From assembly GCF_001458295.1 (NCBI RefSeq), contig NZ_CYUD01000007.1, positions 62,001-126,000 on the forward strand: a stretch of 64,000 nucleotides of DNA. Direction: 5' to 3'. The stretch is from Ruegeria denitrificans. GTDB taxonomy: Bacteria > Pseudomonadota > Alphaproteobacteria > Rhodobacterales > Rhodobacteraceae. Of the stretch, positions 46,237 to 56,026 are shown piece by piece; position 1 is the stretch's first letter; each line of letters begins with the position of its first letter. A model generated the notes under the pieces. The model was not told where the DNA came from. It made no database searches and saw only the letters and a program-made list of their open reading frames with translations. Both the position numbers and the translations under genes were made by a program.

Positions 46237-46812
46237 TTATAGGTATCATGCGACAGCGTATCAGCTCGTGTGGCTGATGCCTAACATGGGCCTATAAATC
46301 AAGAAGCACTCTCTATCTGTCTCCAGTGCTGGCAAACCAATCAGATATGATTTTGCATGCCATACATTAGTTTAGTGAACGGAGCTGACCGCCCAAAAAA
46401 CTCTGAAGGTTGCTGTTTCAGACTGGTCAAAAAACTTAACGCTTAGGTGGTTGAAACGTTCTGATACGAGAATAAGAAACATGCTGACGACAAACATGAC
46501 CGTGATGCCTTCGATAGAAACAAGGGTCCTAACGATTTATTTCACACTGATCTCACCATAGTTGAGGATGCAGACGGACTGGATGGGTTTCTCCCCATAA
46601 TCCCATGCAAGTAAGAAAGCAGCGAACAAAAGCTCAGATGTCGCATACACCAACTTTTGTCTCTGCTGTAGGCCCTGGTTGATCCTTTCTCCATAGGGAT
46701 AATTATAGGAAAAGAAGGTTGCAAATCCAATATGCGACCCAGTCTTTTCTATTCGATGAAAAAGACTGCGGATCCGGTGTAATACATTGATTTATATTAA
46801 AAAAGAAAAATG

Positions 46813-46829
46813 ATTAGGCTAATCCTAAT
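46813..46829 (+). promoter_or_regulatory. Palindromic operator upstream of the ABC operon (ATTAG-N7-CTAAT)
   Basis: ATTAG-GCTAATC-CTAAT, an exact 5-bp inverted repeat with 7-base spacer, about 85 bases before the ABC ATPase start. It contains the T-N11-A pattern of LysR-type regulators. The same format recurs at 57972-57988 before the FMO operon. Confidence 0.55.
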
Positions 46830-46914
46830 GTTTAGTGAGGAAGTCAATTCTTAGGCAGGCAGCGCGGCCCGTATATACCTGAGTGCAAACTCGCGATGCT
46901 CAGGGGAGGCGCAA

Positions 46915-48006
46915 TTGTCTGACACAGAAAATATCGCGATTGACGTGCGAGACGCGGTGAAACGCTATGGCGATTTTACCGCGCTCAAGAAGATCTCGCT
47001 GTCGATCATGGACAACGAGTTCTTTACGTTGTTAGGCCCGTCCGGCTGCGGCAAGACCACTCTGCTGCGGATGATTGCCGGATTCGAGGCCGTGACCGAA
47101 GGGGCCATCTACCTTTATGGCGATGAGATCGAGAACCTGCCCCCCAACAAGCGCCCGGTGAACACGGTTTTCCAGAACTATGCGCTGTTTCCGCATATGA
47201 ACATTCTGGACAACGTGGCATTCGGGCTGGAAATGCGCGGCACCTCGAAATCCGATGCCCGCAAGAAAGCCGGTGAGATGCTGGAGCTGGTCCAACTTGG
47301 CCAGTTCTCGGCCCGCAAACCCAGCCAATTGTCGGGCGGTCAGCAACAGCGTGTTGCACTGGCACGTGCGCTGGCTCCGCAGCCCAAAGTTCTGTTGCTG
47401 GACGAACCCCTGTCGGCGCTGGACCTGAAACTGCGCAAGGCAATGCAGCTTGAGTTGAAGCACCTGCAGCGCGAAACCGGGATTACCTTTATTTTCGTCA
47501 CACACGATCAGGAAGAAGCCCTGACCATGTCTGACCGTATCGCCGTCATGTCGGCCGGTGAGATGCAGCAACTGGGGGCGCCGACGGACATTTACGAACG
47601 CCCCCACAACATGTTTGTGGCGGATTTCATTGGTGAGACCAACCTGCTTGAGGTGTCCGTCGACGGCATCGAAAGCGGGCGCGCAACCTGTCATCTGGGC
47701 GGTGGGCACGAGCTGACCTGTAACGCGGTTGAGGGCATTGGGCTAGGTTCAAAGGTGCATATGTCGATCCGGCCCGAGCGTCTGTATATGTCTGACACGC
47801 CTGTGGAATCCGAAAGCCTGAAAGGCCGGATCAAGGAAAACATCTTTGTTGGTACCGACATTACCACTATCGTCGACTTGCAGGACGGTCCCGATTTTAT
47901 CGTACGCACGTCAAACTCGGATCGCGGCAACAAGCGTATATTCGAGCCGGGCAGTGAGATGTATGTCAACATGGAGCTGGGGGCCGGTCGCCTCCTGGTG
48001 GACTGA
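46915..48006 (+). CDS. Polyamine-type ABC transporter ATP-binding protein (PotA-like)
   Basis: 363 aa. TTG start at 46915, seven bases after AGGGGAGG. Walker A GPSGCGKTT, Q-loop FQNYALFPHM, signature LSGGQQQRVALARAL, Walker B VLLLDEPLSALD and a C-terminal TOBE domain. It energises import by the permease pair that follows. The four-gene order ATPase-permease-permease-binding protein is that of spermidine/putrescine importers, but the real substrate may be another amine. Confidence 0.95.
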   Translation: MSDTENIAIDVRDAVKRYGDFTALKKISLSIMDNEFFTLLGPSGCGKTTLLRMIAGFEAVTEGAIYLYGDEIENLPPNKRPVNTVFQNYALFPHMNILDNVAFGLEMRGTSKSDARKKAGEMLELVQLGQFSARKPSQLSGGQQQRVALARALAPQPKVLLLDEPLSALDLKLRKAMQLELKHLQRETGITFIFVTHDQEEALTMSDRIAVMSAGEMQQLGAPTDIYERPHNMFVADFIGETNLLEVSVDGIESGRATCHLGGGHELTCNAVEGIGLGSKVHMSIRPERLYMSDTPVESESLKGRIKENIFVGTDITTIVDLQDGPDFIVRTSNSDRGNKRIFEPGSEMYVNMELGAGRLLVD

Positions 48007-48935
48007 TGGCGGCGGGTGCAGCAAGCGGCGGCAGCGCAACCACAGACACCTATAAAGAAGCTCGCACATGGCTGTTGTTGCCCGCATGGGTGACCCTGTC
48101 CATTCTGGTGCTGGCGCCGGTGATTATGATGCTGATCTACTCTTTCCTGACGAAAGAGTTCCGCGGCGGCGTGATCTGGGAATTCAGCCTTGCGGCCTAT
48201 GATCAGTTCTTCTTTGATCGCGGCCTGTTCGGGGATGATCCGCCAAAGATCGAATGGACCTATGTTACGATCTTCTGGCGCTCGATCTGGCAGGCGGGGG
48301 CGGCGACCCTGCTGAGCCTGGTGATCGGTTTCCCGACGGCCTATTTCATCGCCACCCGATCCGAGAATATGCGCCCGGTCTGGGTGTTCTTGATCACCAT
48401 CCCCTATTGGGTGAACCTGTTGATCCGCACCGTCTCGATGAAATTCCTGCTGCGCGACCAGGGACCGCTGAATGATTTCCTGATGAGCATCGGCCTGATC
48501 GACAGCCCCCTGCATATCGTCAACACCAACTTTGCGGTGCAGCTGGGCCTGTTCTATTCCTACCTGCCCTTCATGGTTCTGCCGATCTATGCGGCGGTGG
48601 AACGCTATAACTTTGCCCTGTCCGAGGCGGCAGCGGACCTTTACGCCTCGAAATGGACAACGCTGCGGCGGGTTCTGCTGCCGGCGATCAAGCCAGGCGT
48701 GTTTGCGGGCTGTATTCTGGTCTTTGTGCCTTCGATGGGCTCGTTCCTTGCGCCTGACCTGCTGGGCGGGGCCAAGAACTTTATGATCGGGTCTCTGATC
48801 GAGGAACAGTTCAAGGGCAATGCCGGTAACTGGCCGTTTGGCGCGGCAGCGTCGATGATCCTGCTGAGCATGGTTCTGATCATCCTGATGTTCTCTGCCC
48901 GGCAACAGGCCAAAGCGGACAAAGCGGGGGGCTGA
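48006..48935 (+). CDS. ABC permease, PotB-like
   Basis: 309 aa with six membrane helices. The EAA loop reads LSEAAADLYASKWTTLRRVLLPAIKPGVFAG, the coupling site to the ATPase. Inner membrane; partner of the next permease. It overlaps the ATPase stop by one base. Confidence 0.94.
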   Translation: MAAGAASGGSATTDTYKEARTWLLLPAWVTLSILVLAPVIMMLIYSFLTKEFRGGVIWEFSLAAYDQFFFDRGLFGDDPPKIEWTYVTIFWRSIWQAGAATLLSLVIGFPTAYFIATRSENMRPVWVFLITIPYWVNLLIRTVSMKFLLRDQGPLNDFLMSIGLIDSPLHIVNTNFAVQLGLFYSYLPFMVLPIYAAVERYNFALSEAAADLYASKWTTLRRVLLPAIKPGVFAGCILVFVPSMGSFLAPDLLGGAKNFMIGSLIEEQFKGNAGNWPFGAAASMILLSMVLIILMFSARQQAKADKAGG

Positions 48936-48938
48936 GTG

Positions 48939-49748
48939 ATGACAAGCAAGCAATTCGACATCAAGACCTATACCGGCTTCAAGGGGATCACCCTGCTGTG
49001 TCTGGTGATCCTGTACGCTCCGCTGGTTGTGGTCACGATCTATAGCTTCAACGCCTCGCAGTCGCTGACCAACTGGGAAGGCGTGTCGCTGCGCTGGTAC
49101 GCGGATGTGTTCACCGGCCCGGAAAGCGCCAAGTTCAAGACCGCGGCCAAGAACAGCTTTATCATCGCGATCATCGCCGCCACCACGGCGACCACTATTG
49201 CGACACTGGCCGCTACGGGGATGGTGCGCGGCGGAAAGTTCCGCTTTCGGACCGTGTCCTTCGGCCTGATCAGCCTGCCGCTGATGGTGCCCGAGATCGT
49301 GCTGGCGGTTGCAACCCTGATCTTCTTCAACTCGATCGGGTTTGAACGCGGGCTTCTGACCATCCTGCTGGCCCATATCGCGTTCTGTATTCCTTTTGCT
49401 TACCTGCCGATTTCGGCCCGGATGCAGGGGATTGAGGACAGCTATGAACAGGCCGCGCTGGACCTGTATGCCACCAAGCGGCAGGCTTTTACCAAGATCC
49501 TGCTTCCGCTGATGATGCCGGGGATTATCTCGGGCTTTCTGCTGGCCTTCATCGTCAGCCTGGATGATTTCATCATCACCAACTTTGTCAAAGGCGCAGG
49601 CGTTGAAACCTTGCCAACGGCGATCTTTGGCTCGGTCAAGCAGGGGATCAAACCGAATATCATGGCGATTTCGACCATGTTGCTGAGTGTGTCCATCGTA
49701 ATGGTCACGATCAGCTATTTCGTCAGCAAGTCTGACAACACAAAATAA
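48939..49748 (+). CDS. ABC permease, PotC-like
   Basis: 269 aa from the ATG at 48939 (a GTG one codon earlier is also in frame). Six membrane helices and the EAA loop [31 protein letters not shown]. Together with the PotB-like protein it forms the translocation channel. Four bases after the previous stop. Confidence 0.94.
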   Translation: MTSKQFDIKTYTGFKGITLLCLVILYAPLVVVTIYSFNASQSLTNWEGVSLRWYADVFTGPESAKFKTAAKNSFIIAIIAATTATTIATLAATGMVRGGKFRFRTVSFGLISLPLMVPEIVLAVATLIFFNSIGFERGLLTILLAHIAFCIPFAYLPISARMQGIEDSYEQAALDLYATKRQAFTKILLPLMMPGIISGFLLAFIVSLDDFIITNFVKGAGVETLPTAIFGSVKQGIKPNIMAISTMLLSVSIVMVTISYFVSKSDNTK

Positions 49749-49767
49749 CCAACAGATGGAGAGACAC

Positions 49768-50805
49768 ATGAAACATATGATGAAAAGCGGCGTCGCTGCC
49801 CTTGCTCTGGCCATTGGTGCCAACGCGGCCGCCGCCGAGGGTGAGCTGGTTCTGTACCACTGGTTTGAATACATCCCGCAAGAGCTGCTGGACAAGTTTA
49901 CCGAAGAAACCGGCATCAACGTCACGATGGACACCTATGACAGCAACGAGTCAATGCTGGCCTCGCTCAAGGCGGGCGGTATCGGCACCTATGACGTGTC
50001 GGTGCCCGGCGACTACATGGTTTCGATCATGGCAGGAGAAGGCATGCTGGACACCATCGCCGACGGCGAGTTGAAAAACAAAGGCAACATCGCTGAGGAA
50101 TGGGCCGATCCCGGTTTTGATCCCGGTCGGCAATCCTCAATCCCGTATCAGTGGGGATCGACCAGTTTTGCGGTAAGCCGCGATGCGTATGAAGGTGATA
50201 TTCAGACCACAGATATCCTGTTCAATCCACCGGCGGAACTGCAGGGCCGCATCAACATGCTGGACAGTCAGGGCGAAGTGATGGCCATGGCGGCGCTGCA
50301 TATGGGTATCCCGCAGTGTTCGACCGACCGTGAACAACTGAAGGCGCTGAACGCTATGCTGCAAGAGGCTAAACAGCACTGGGCCTCGTTTAATTCGGAC
50401 ACCGCGAAAGAGGTTCTGGTGTCAGGCGATGCGGCTGTGGGTCAGATCTATGACGGTTTCTCCGCTAAGGCGCGCGAGGAAGGCGCCAATGTGGAATACG
50501 CCTTTCCGACGCAAGGTTACATCGCCTGGATGGACAACGTCGTTCTGCTGAAAGACGCGCCCAACCGCGAGAACGCGCTGATCTTCATGGACTTCCTGCT
50601 GGAGCCTGAAAATATCGCAGCGGTGTCCAACTTTGCGCAGTACAATGCTGGCGTGAATGGCGTGGGTGAATTTCTGGACCCTGCGCTGGCCGAACAGCCT
50701 GAGAAGAACCCGCATGACAAGGCAGGTCCGGGCGTGTTCATCGAGGTCTGTGACGAGGAAACTCAGGCGGTGTATGATCAGATCTGGACCAACCTGAAGA
50801 AGTAA
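49768..50805 (+). CDS. Periplasmic polyamine-type binding protein (PotD/PotF-like)
   Basis: 345 aa from the ATG at 49768, after GGAGAG; an ATG at 49756 is four codons earlier. Signal peptide (residues 1-23, ...GANAAAA-EGEL). The mature start ELVLYHWFEYIPQELLDKFTEETGINVTMDTYDSNE is typical of PotD/PotF. It captures the substrate for the importer. The substrate cannot be read from sequence alone. Confidence 0.94.
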   Translation: MKHMMKSGVAALALAIGANAAAAEGELVLYHWFEYIPQELLDKFTEETGINVTMDTYDSNESMLASLKAGGIGTYDVSVPGDYMVSIMAGEGMLDTIADGELKNKGNIAEEWADPGFDPGRQSSIPYQWGSTSFAVSRDAYEGDIQTTDILFNPPAELQGRINMLDSQGEVMAMAALHMGIPQCSTDREQLKALNAMLQEAKQHWASFNSDTAKEVLVSGDAAVGQIYDGFSAKAREEGANVEYAFPTQGYIAWMDNVVLLKDAPNRENALIFMDFLLEPENIAAVSNFAQYNAGVNGVGEFLDPALAEQPEKNPHDKAGPGVFIEVCDEETQAVYDQIWTNLKK

Positions 50806-50825
50806 ACTTATCTCTTCGAGTTTTG

Positions 50826-50857
50826 GCCTCCGATCCGGCTCTGGCTGGTTCGGGGGC
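50826..50857 (+). terminator. Weak terminator-like hairpin after the ABC operon
   Basis: GCCTCCGA and TCGGGGGC pair (one G-T wobble) around a 16-base loop, followed by TTGTT. It is 20 bases past the binding-protein stop and could partly separate the cupin gene from the operon. Confidence 0.35.
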
Positions 50858-50894
50858 TTGTTAACCAAACGCACGCCGATAAGGAGATCGCAAA

Positions 50895-51257
50895 ATGAGC
50901 ACGCCCATCCGCCTCCTGCCCGACGGGAACCCTGAAACCGGCTTTGTTCCATCATCCCTGGTGGCGGAAAGCGATTTCACCACTGAAGACAAGACCGAGA
51001 CTATCAGCAGCTTTTTCGAAAGCCAGGACGGGAAAATCTCGACCGGGGTCTGGGAATGTGCACCTTGTCGTGAGATCATCGAGGCCTATCCCGTTGACGA
51101 GATGATGACCGTCATCGCGGGGTCAGTTACCCTGACCGCTTCGGACGGATCGGCACAAACGTTTGGTGCCGGGGATACGTTTTTCATTCCCAAAGGCACA
51201 CCGTGCACTTGGGAAATTACCCAGACCCTGCGAAAGTTTTATATGATTGCAGCTTAA
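50895..51257 (+). CDS. Cupin-domain protein (DUF861/cupin_3 type)
   Basis: 120 aa. A single small beta barrel: ISTGVWECAPCREIIEAYPVDEMMTVIAGSVTLTASDG and GAGDTFFIPKGTPCTWEITQTLRKFYMI. Members include ureidoglycine aminohydrolase-like proteins and many of unknown role. AAGGAG lies upstream. Co-directional with the importer, so a role in the same substrate's metabolism is inferred. Confidence 0.85.
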   Translation: MSTPIRLLPDGNPETGFVPSSLVAESDFTTEDKTETISSFFESQDGKISTGVWECAPCREIIEAYPVDEMMTVIAGSVTLTASDGSAQTFGAGDTFFIPKGTPCTWEITQTLRKFYMIAA

Positions 51258-51293
51258 CAGGGGCGCGGTGCGAATTACTTTGCGCCGCGCGGA

Positions 51294-51476
51294 TTACAAA
51301 GCGAAGCCAAGGAACGTGATTTCCATCACGATGGCCTCCGGATTATGTCTGTAGACCAGGGGCAGCATAACCAGGGATCCCCCCGCTATGTTCGATGCAT
51401 TAAACACGATCTTGTCGGCAGGAAGGATATTGCAGGTCGCCAGATAGTAGACCCCGACCATGACGATCAGCCCCAA
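51294..51476 (-). CDS. Small two-TM protein, CBU_0592-like
   Basis: 60 aa from a TTG at 51476; the frame is open nine codons further upstream. Two membrane helices (GLIVMVGVYYLATCNIL and AGGSLVMLPLVY) with a short polar link resemble the small CBU_0592 membrane family. It may be slightly 5' truncated. Role unknown. Confidence 0.45.
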   Translation of the reverse strand: MGLIVMVGVYYLATCNILPADKIVFNASNIAGGSLVMLPLVYRHNPEAIVMEITFLGFAL

Positions 51477-51528
51477 AGGCCAATGCCATCTGTAAGGGTG
51501 ACGTCATTAAGCAGCACCAAACCTTGTC

Positions 51529-52677
51529 TTAGCAGCTGATGTCTTCGAGGATGCGATCCATCATCGCGTCGCATGCGCTCAGCTGGTCGACCTCCAGATA
51601 TTCATCCGGCTTGTGCCCCTGACGCTCCATGGAACCGGGGCCGCAGACGATGGTTGGAATGCCCAACTCGCTGAAAAACCCGGCTTCGGTGCCAAAGGCA
51701 ACCTTGGTGGTTGCGTTACTGTGCGCAAGTTTCTGAGCATAGGCGATGACGCCATCCGTCTCGGCAACATCCAGACCGGGATAGGCGTTATACTGCTCGA
51801 CTTCGATGCGCGCCTCGGGGCACAGGGCCTGATACCGGGCACCGACCCTGACCGCCGCGTCTTTGATCTGCGACAGGATGTCTTTCCCATGATCCGAGGC
51901 AAGATGGCGGTACTCAAAGGTCAACTCGGCACGGTCGGGCACGATATTCAGCGCTTTGCCGCCCGAGATCATGCCCACGTGGAATGTCGTATAGGGCACC
52001 GAATAGGCCGGATCACTGTTGCCGTTGGTGGCATAGGCTTCCTGCAGCGCGCGCAACTCGGCCACGAAATCGGTGGCCAGATGCAGCGCATTGACGAATT
52101 TCGGGGCCAATGCCGAATGCCCGCTTTGGCCGTGGCAAACGGCGCGCAGCGCGGCTTTGCCTTTGTGCCCGATGGCCACCTGCATTTCGGTCGGCTCACC
52201 CACAAAGCAGGCGCGGGGTTGGCCCAGCATCGGGGCCAGACGGTCCAGCATGTGCTGAATACCGACACAGCCGACCTCTTCATCATAAGACAACGCGATC
52301 TTAAGGGGCTCGCGCAGGTCCGCCCCGACGGTGCGATCCGCCAGCGCCATGACCGAGGCCACATACCCCTTCATATCCGTGGTGCCGCGCCCATAGACGC
52401 GGTTGCCCTCGCGGGTCAGTCGAAACGGGTCTTTGGTCCAGCTTTGGCCTTCGACCGGCACGACATCGGTATGGGCCGACAATAACACGCCATCGCCTTC
52501 GGGGCCTTTCTGCGCATAAAGCCCGGTCTTGTCGCCGCCCGGATCGGTGATGCGATGCACGGCAAACCCGCGCGCCTCAAGGAATTCTTCGACATAAGCG
52601 GCCAGATCAAGATTCGAGTTCTTGCTGACCGTATCAAAGCCAACTAGCCGGTCGAGAATATCCAGTGTCGAGGTCAT
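51529..52677 (-). CDS. M20 family deacetylase, ArgE-like
   Basis: 382 aa. M20 metallopeptidase with SAHTDVVP (metal His and Asp), GRGTTDMKG, the catalytic pair in YDEEVG, and a C-terminal FGTEAGFFSELGIPTIVCGPGS. Closest in pattern to acetylornithine deacetylase ArgE. In this setting it could deacylate an N-acetylated amine or amino acid instead of serving arginine synthesis. Confidence 0.88.
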   Translation of the reverse strand: MTSTLDILDRLVGFDTVSKNSNLDLAAYVEEFLEARGFAVHRITDPGGDKTGLYAQKGPEGDGVLLSAHTDVVPVEGQSWTKDPFRLTREGNRVYGRGTTDMKGYVASVMALADRTVGADLREPLKIALSYDEEVGCVGIQHMLDRLAPMLGQPRACFVGEPTEMQVAIGHKGKAALRAVCHGQSGHSALAPKFVNALHLATDFVAELRALQEAYATNGNSDPAYSVPYTTFHVGMISGGKALNIVPDRAELTFEYRHLASDHGKDILSQIKDAAVRVGARYQALCPEARIEVEQYNAYPGLDVAETDGVIAYAQKLAHSNATTKVAFGTEAGFFSELGIPTIVCGPGSMERQGHKPDEYLEVDQLSACDAMMDRILEDISC

Positions 52678-52791
52678 CGGATTGAGCTTGCTTTCGCTGT
52701 GGAGGCGTTCATTCCAACCCTATACCACCGGTCAAAAACATAAATCCGGGAATGACTAAGCAGCGGTTAGGCGTTCTCTAAGACACGCAGG

Positions 52792-53730
52792 TCAGTCTTG
52801 TTCGCGCGCGCACAGCCCCGGCAATGACCCGGACTGAACGGCCCTGGCGCAGTGTTCGACGAAGGCTTTTGACGTGTTGGTTTCATTCTCGGAACGTGCG
52901 CGCAAAAGACCCAGCCGCATCGGGCGTAGCTCTCCGGCGAGGGGGACAAAGATCAGTTTCTTGCCGTCAGGCGACAACATGTTCAACGGGCGGATATTGG
53001 CGATCGAAAATCCGAACCCGTTGGCGACCAGGGACCGCATGACCGACATGTCCGCCGTGCGTTCCGCGATGTTGGGCTTGATGTTGGCGTCGCGGAAGAA
53101 GGACAAGAAATACTCACCACTGAACGGCAGATCCAGCAGAACCATGGGGCTGTCCTGCAGGTCCGCTATCGTCAGTTCGGCGTGGTCGGCCAAGGGGTGC
53201 CCTTCGCCCAGAGCCACATAGGGCGGCAGTATGTGCAGGGGCCGGAATTCCAGATCGGCGGGAATGTCCAGATCATAGGTCAGGGCGATGTCTAGCTCGG
53301 CCCGGCGCAACTGGCTGAAGATATCGGCCTGGTTCAGTTCGCGTTGTTCGATCCGGACGTCAGGATAGGTGGTCTCAAACTCCCGCCGCAATCCGGGCAG
53401 GATGATCTGCGCGAACGTGACCAGACACCCAACCGACAATATGCCCTGAACCTTGCCGGTGATCTCTCCGGCCAATGTGGCCAGCAACTCGGCCTCGCGC
53501 AGGACAAATTCGGTGCGTTCCATGACTTTTTGTCCGGCCTTGGTCAGCGACAGCCCGCGCGCGTGTTCGCGCACAAACAGGGTGACGCCAAACTCGACTT
53601 CTAGCTGAGCGATCGCGGCTGAGATCGACGGCGACGACACGTTCAGCTTGTCGCTGGCGGCGGCGATGCTGCCCGCCTTTCCGACGGCCACAAAATACTC
53701 AAGCTGTCGCAACGTGTATCTGAATGGCAA
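52792..53730 (-). CDS. LysR family transcriptional regulator
   Basis: 312 aa. N-terminal HTH (FRYTLRQLEYFVAVGKAGSIAAASDKLNVSSPSISAAIAQLEVEFGVTLF) and a C-terminal effector domain. Last gene of the minus-strand FMO operon, 25 bases after the aldehyde dehydrogenase stop. It is the natural candidate to bind the two ATTAG-N7-CTAAT sites of the locus. Confidence 0.92.
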   Translation of the reverse strand: MPFRYTLRQLEYFVAVGKAGSIAAASDKLNVSSPSISAAIAQLEVEFGVTLFVREHARGLSLTKAGQKVMERTEFVLREAELLATLAGEITGKVQGILSVGCLVTFAQIILPGLRREFETTYPDVRIEQRELNQADIFSQLRRAELDIALTYDLDIPADLEFRPLHILPPYVALGEGHPLADHAELTIADLQDSPMVLLDLPFSGEYFLSFFRDANIKPNIAERTADMSVMRSLVANGFGFSIANIRPLNMLSPDGKKLIFVPLAGELRPMRLGLLRARSENETNTSKAFVEHCARAVQSGSLPGLCAREQD

Positions 53731-53755
53731 AGGCGCATCCCCGCAGTTTCGCGGA

Positions 53756-55252
53756 TCAAGCCTTGTACTTGATCCACGTGGTTTTCAGGGCAGTATATTT
53801 TTCAAACGAGTGCAATGACAAATCGCGTCCAAAGCCGGACTGTTTCATGCCGCCAAACGGCGTCATCGCCGACAGGGCGTCCACCGTGTTCACCGAAACG
53901 GTTCCGGCCATCAGCCTGTCCGACACCCGGCAGGCGCGGGACAGGTTGTCTGTCCAGACCGACGCCGCCAGCCCATAGACCGAGTCATTGGCCATGGTCA
54001 CAGCCTGATCCTCGGTATCAAACGGAATGACTGACAGAACGGGGCCAAAGATTTCGTCCCGTGCCAGCGGATTGTCATGGGCAACGTCATCAAAGATGGT
54101 CGGCTGGATGAAGCAACCCTTGCCCTCGACAGTGACGCGGTCACCGCCGGTCACCAGATTGGCGGTCTTTTTGCCATCTTCGACAAAGCGCATGATGCCC
54201 TGCGTCTGCTTTTCGTCTACGATGGCGCCCATTTTGGACGCCGGGTCCAGCGGATCGCCGGGCTGCATCGCCTGCGCGCGGGCAATCAGCTTTTCAACAA
54301 ACGCATCCTTGATCGAGCGTTCCACATATAGCCGCGAATTGGCCGAGCATACCTCGCCCTGATTGAAGAAGATGCCGAACGCGGCCATGTCGGCGGCGGC
54401 GTCCAGATCCTCGCAATCGGCGAAGACCAGGTTGGGGCTTTTGCCGCCGGTTTCCGGCCAGACCTGTTTCAGGTTCGACTGGCCCGAATATTGCATGAAC
54501 AACTTGCCCGTGGCGGTCGAGCCTGTGAAGGCCAGACAATCCACGTCCATATGCAACCCCAGCGCCTGACCCGCGGTCGCGCCAAAGCCGGGCACCACGT
54601 TGAACACGCCATCGGGAATACCGGCTTCGGCCGCCAGTTCCGCCAGACGCAGCGCCGACAGGGGCGATTGTTCGGCCGGTTTCAGCGCCACCGAGTTGCC
54701 CGCCGCCAGCGCAGCAGCGGCTTTCCACGTGGCCATATCCAGCGGGAAGTTCCACGGCGTCACAGCGCCAACAACGCCCAGAGGCACGCGGCTGACCAGC
54801 GCCAGATCACCGGGGCCAGTCGGGGCGACCTCATCATAGACCTTGTCGATGGCCTCGGCGTACCACTGGAAGAAATGTGCCGATCCCGGCGCGTCGACGG
54901 TGACGGCGTCGGTGATCAGCTTGCCCATGTCCAGACTGTCCAGCAGCGCCATCTCTTCAAGATTGTCGCGGATCAGGTCGGCCAGTTTCAGCATCACCGC
55001 CTTGCGGTCGCCCGGTGCCATGCGTGACCAGCGGCCATCCTCGAACGCGGTGCGGGCGGCGGTGACGGCGCGGCTTACATCCTCGGCGTCGCATTCGGCG
55101 ACCGGGGTCAGCACCGATCCGGTGGCGGGGTTGATGCTGTCGAAGGTCTTGCCCGATGCGGCGTCAACGAATTTTCCGTCAATAAACGCCTGTCCGCGAA
55201 AGGACAGACCGGCGGCGCGGCTTTTCCAGTCGTCGTGTGAATAGTCCAACAT
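53756..55252 (-). CDS. Aldehyde dehydrogenase, PuuC-like
   Basis: 498 aa. The NAD(P)-binding FTGSTATGKLF, the general-base glutamate in WPETGGKSPNLVF and the nucleophile cysteine in NQGEVCSANSRL are intact. The family oxidises amino-aldehydes such as gamma-aminobutyraldehyde or its glutamyl form, and related semialdehydes. It is fifteen bases downstream of the DUF1028 gene, in the FMO operon. Confidence 0.93.
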   Translation of the reverse strand: MLDYSHDDWKSRAAGLSFRGQAFIDGKFVDAASGKTFDSINPATGSVLTPVAECDAEDVSRAVTAARTAFEDGRWSRMAPGDRKAVMLKLADLIRDNLEEMALLDSLDMGKLITDAVTVDAPGSAHFFQWYAEAIDKVYDEVAPTGPGDLALVSRVPLGVVGAVTPWNFPLDMATWKAAAALAAGNSVALKPAEQSPLSALRLAELAAEAGIPDGVFNVVPGFGATAGQALGLHMDVDCLAFTGSTATGKLFMQYSGQSNLKQVWPETGGKSPNLVFADCEDLDAAADMAAFGIFFNQGEVCSANSRLYVERSIKDAFVEKLIARAQAMQPGDPLDPASKMGAIVDEKQTQGIMRFVEDGKKTANLVTGGDRVTVEGKGCFIQPTIFDDVAHDNPLARDEIFGPVLSVIPFDTEDQAVTMANDSVYGLAASVWTDNLSRACRVSDRLMAGTVSVNTVDALSAMTPFGGMKQSGFGRDLSLHSFEKYTALKTTWIKYKA

Positions 55253-55267
55253 CCTGTATCTCCCTAA

Positions 55268-55942
55268 TTATTCGTCGCCGGGCACGCCGTAGGACGGTGC
55301 CACGCGCGGGTCCAGCGCGCGCTGGATATAGGCGTCAAGCTGCGGCTTGTAGACGTCCCATGCAGTTGCGATGGCCTCGATCGGGCATCCTTCGGTCCAG
55401 TCGCAGCGCAGATCGGCGACGGGCCAGCTGACCTTGTCGACGATCTTCATGCCTGCGGAATGCACCGGGCCTGCCTCACCCCCTGCGGCCAGACCGGCGC
55501 GCATGGCGGCGATCAGCCGGTCGCCGATATGGCCCGAGGCCGACAGAAACCCATCCACGATGGCCTGCGGGACGCCGTTATTGGCCAGCAGATTGCCGCC
55601 GGAGGCGACGTCTTCGGCTTGGGCCTGTGTCCAGATGCCAAGGCTGTTGGGGCCGGAATGGATTGCCGTGCGCCCGGCGGTGTCCACGGCAAGAACCTGA
55701 CGGTATTCGATGAATTTTGCCTGCGCGGTCATCGCTTCGACGGCTTCGGGTGCAGTTTTGCCCTGTTCCATCAGATCCAGCGTCAGCGGGCCAAGACCGG
55801 GGTCAGTCACGTTTTGCGAGGCCACGGCCCCGACGCCCGCGCGCGCAAAGGAACAGCGGGCTGCAACAGCCGGCGAGGACGACGAAATCGCCAGACCGAA
55901 CATACCGGTATCAGCGCAGCGGGCGACCAGAGAAAAAGTCAT
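55268..55942 (-). CDS. DUF1028 family protein (Ntn-hydrolase-like)
   Basis: 224 aa. Begins MTFSLVARCADTGMFGLAISSSSPAVAARC and contains VGAVASQNVTDPGLGPLTLDLM, the DUF1028 pattern; the fold is related to Ntn hydrolases, so amide-bond hydrolysis is plausible. It sits between a Rid protein and an aldehyde dehydrogenase in an amine/N-compound operon. Confidence 0.88.
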   Translation of the reverse strand: MTFSLVARCADTGMFGLAISSSSPAVAARCSFARAGVGAVASQNVTDPGLGPLTLDLMEQGKTAPEAVEAMTAQAKFIEYRQVLAVDTAGRTAIHSGPNSLGIWTQAQAEDVASGGNLLANNGVPQAIVDGFLSASGHIGDRLIAAMRAGLAAGGEAGPVHSAGMKIVDKVSWPVADLRCDWTEGCPIEAIATAWDVYKPQLDAYIQRALDPRVAPSYGVPGDE

Positions 55943-56026
55943 TTGGACCTCCTGAACGATAAAGACCGGGCTGCGCGGGGTGAGAGCATATAAGCGCAGC
56001 CCGGTTTCCTCAATTGATCGGCAAGA

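Larger units (their letters stand above)
45931..46914. other. Mostly non-coding, AT-richer scar between recombinase and ABC operon
   Basis: No convincing complete gene. It holds an open minus-strand fragment (46015-46236), scattered stops in all frames, and near its right end the palindrome and promoter region of the ABC operon. Composition shifts towards AT from about 46260, unlike the flanks, as expected for foreign or decayed DNA. Confidence 0.6.

Noticed and set aside
46542-46730. A 62-codon minus-strand frame in the scar region
   Set aside because: No RBS, no family pattern, and the surrounding DNA has stops in all frames.
47691-49934. A 747-codon frame antisense to the ABC permeases
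   Set aside because: Overlaps three clear transport genes; product rich in H, Q, D and R without any family motif.
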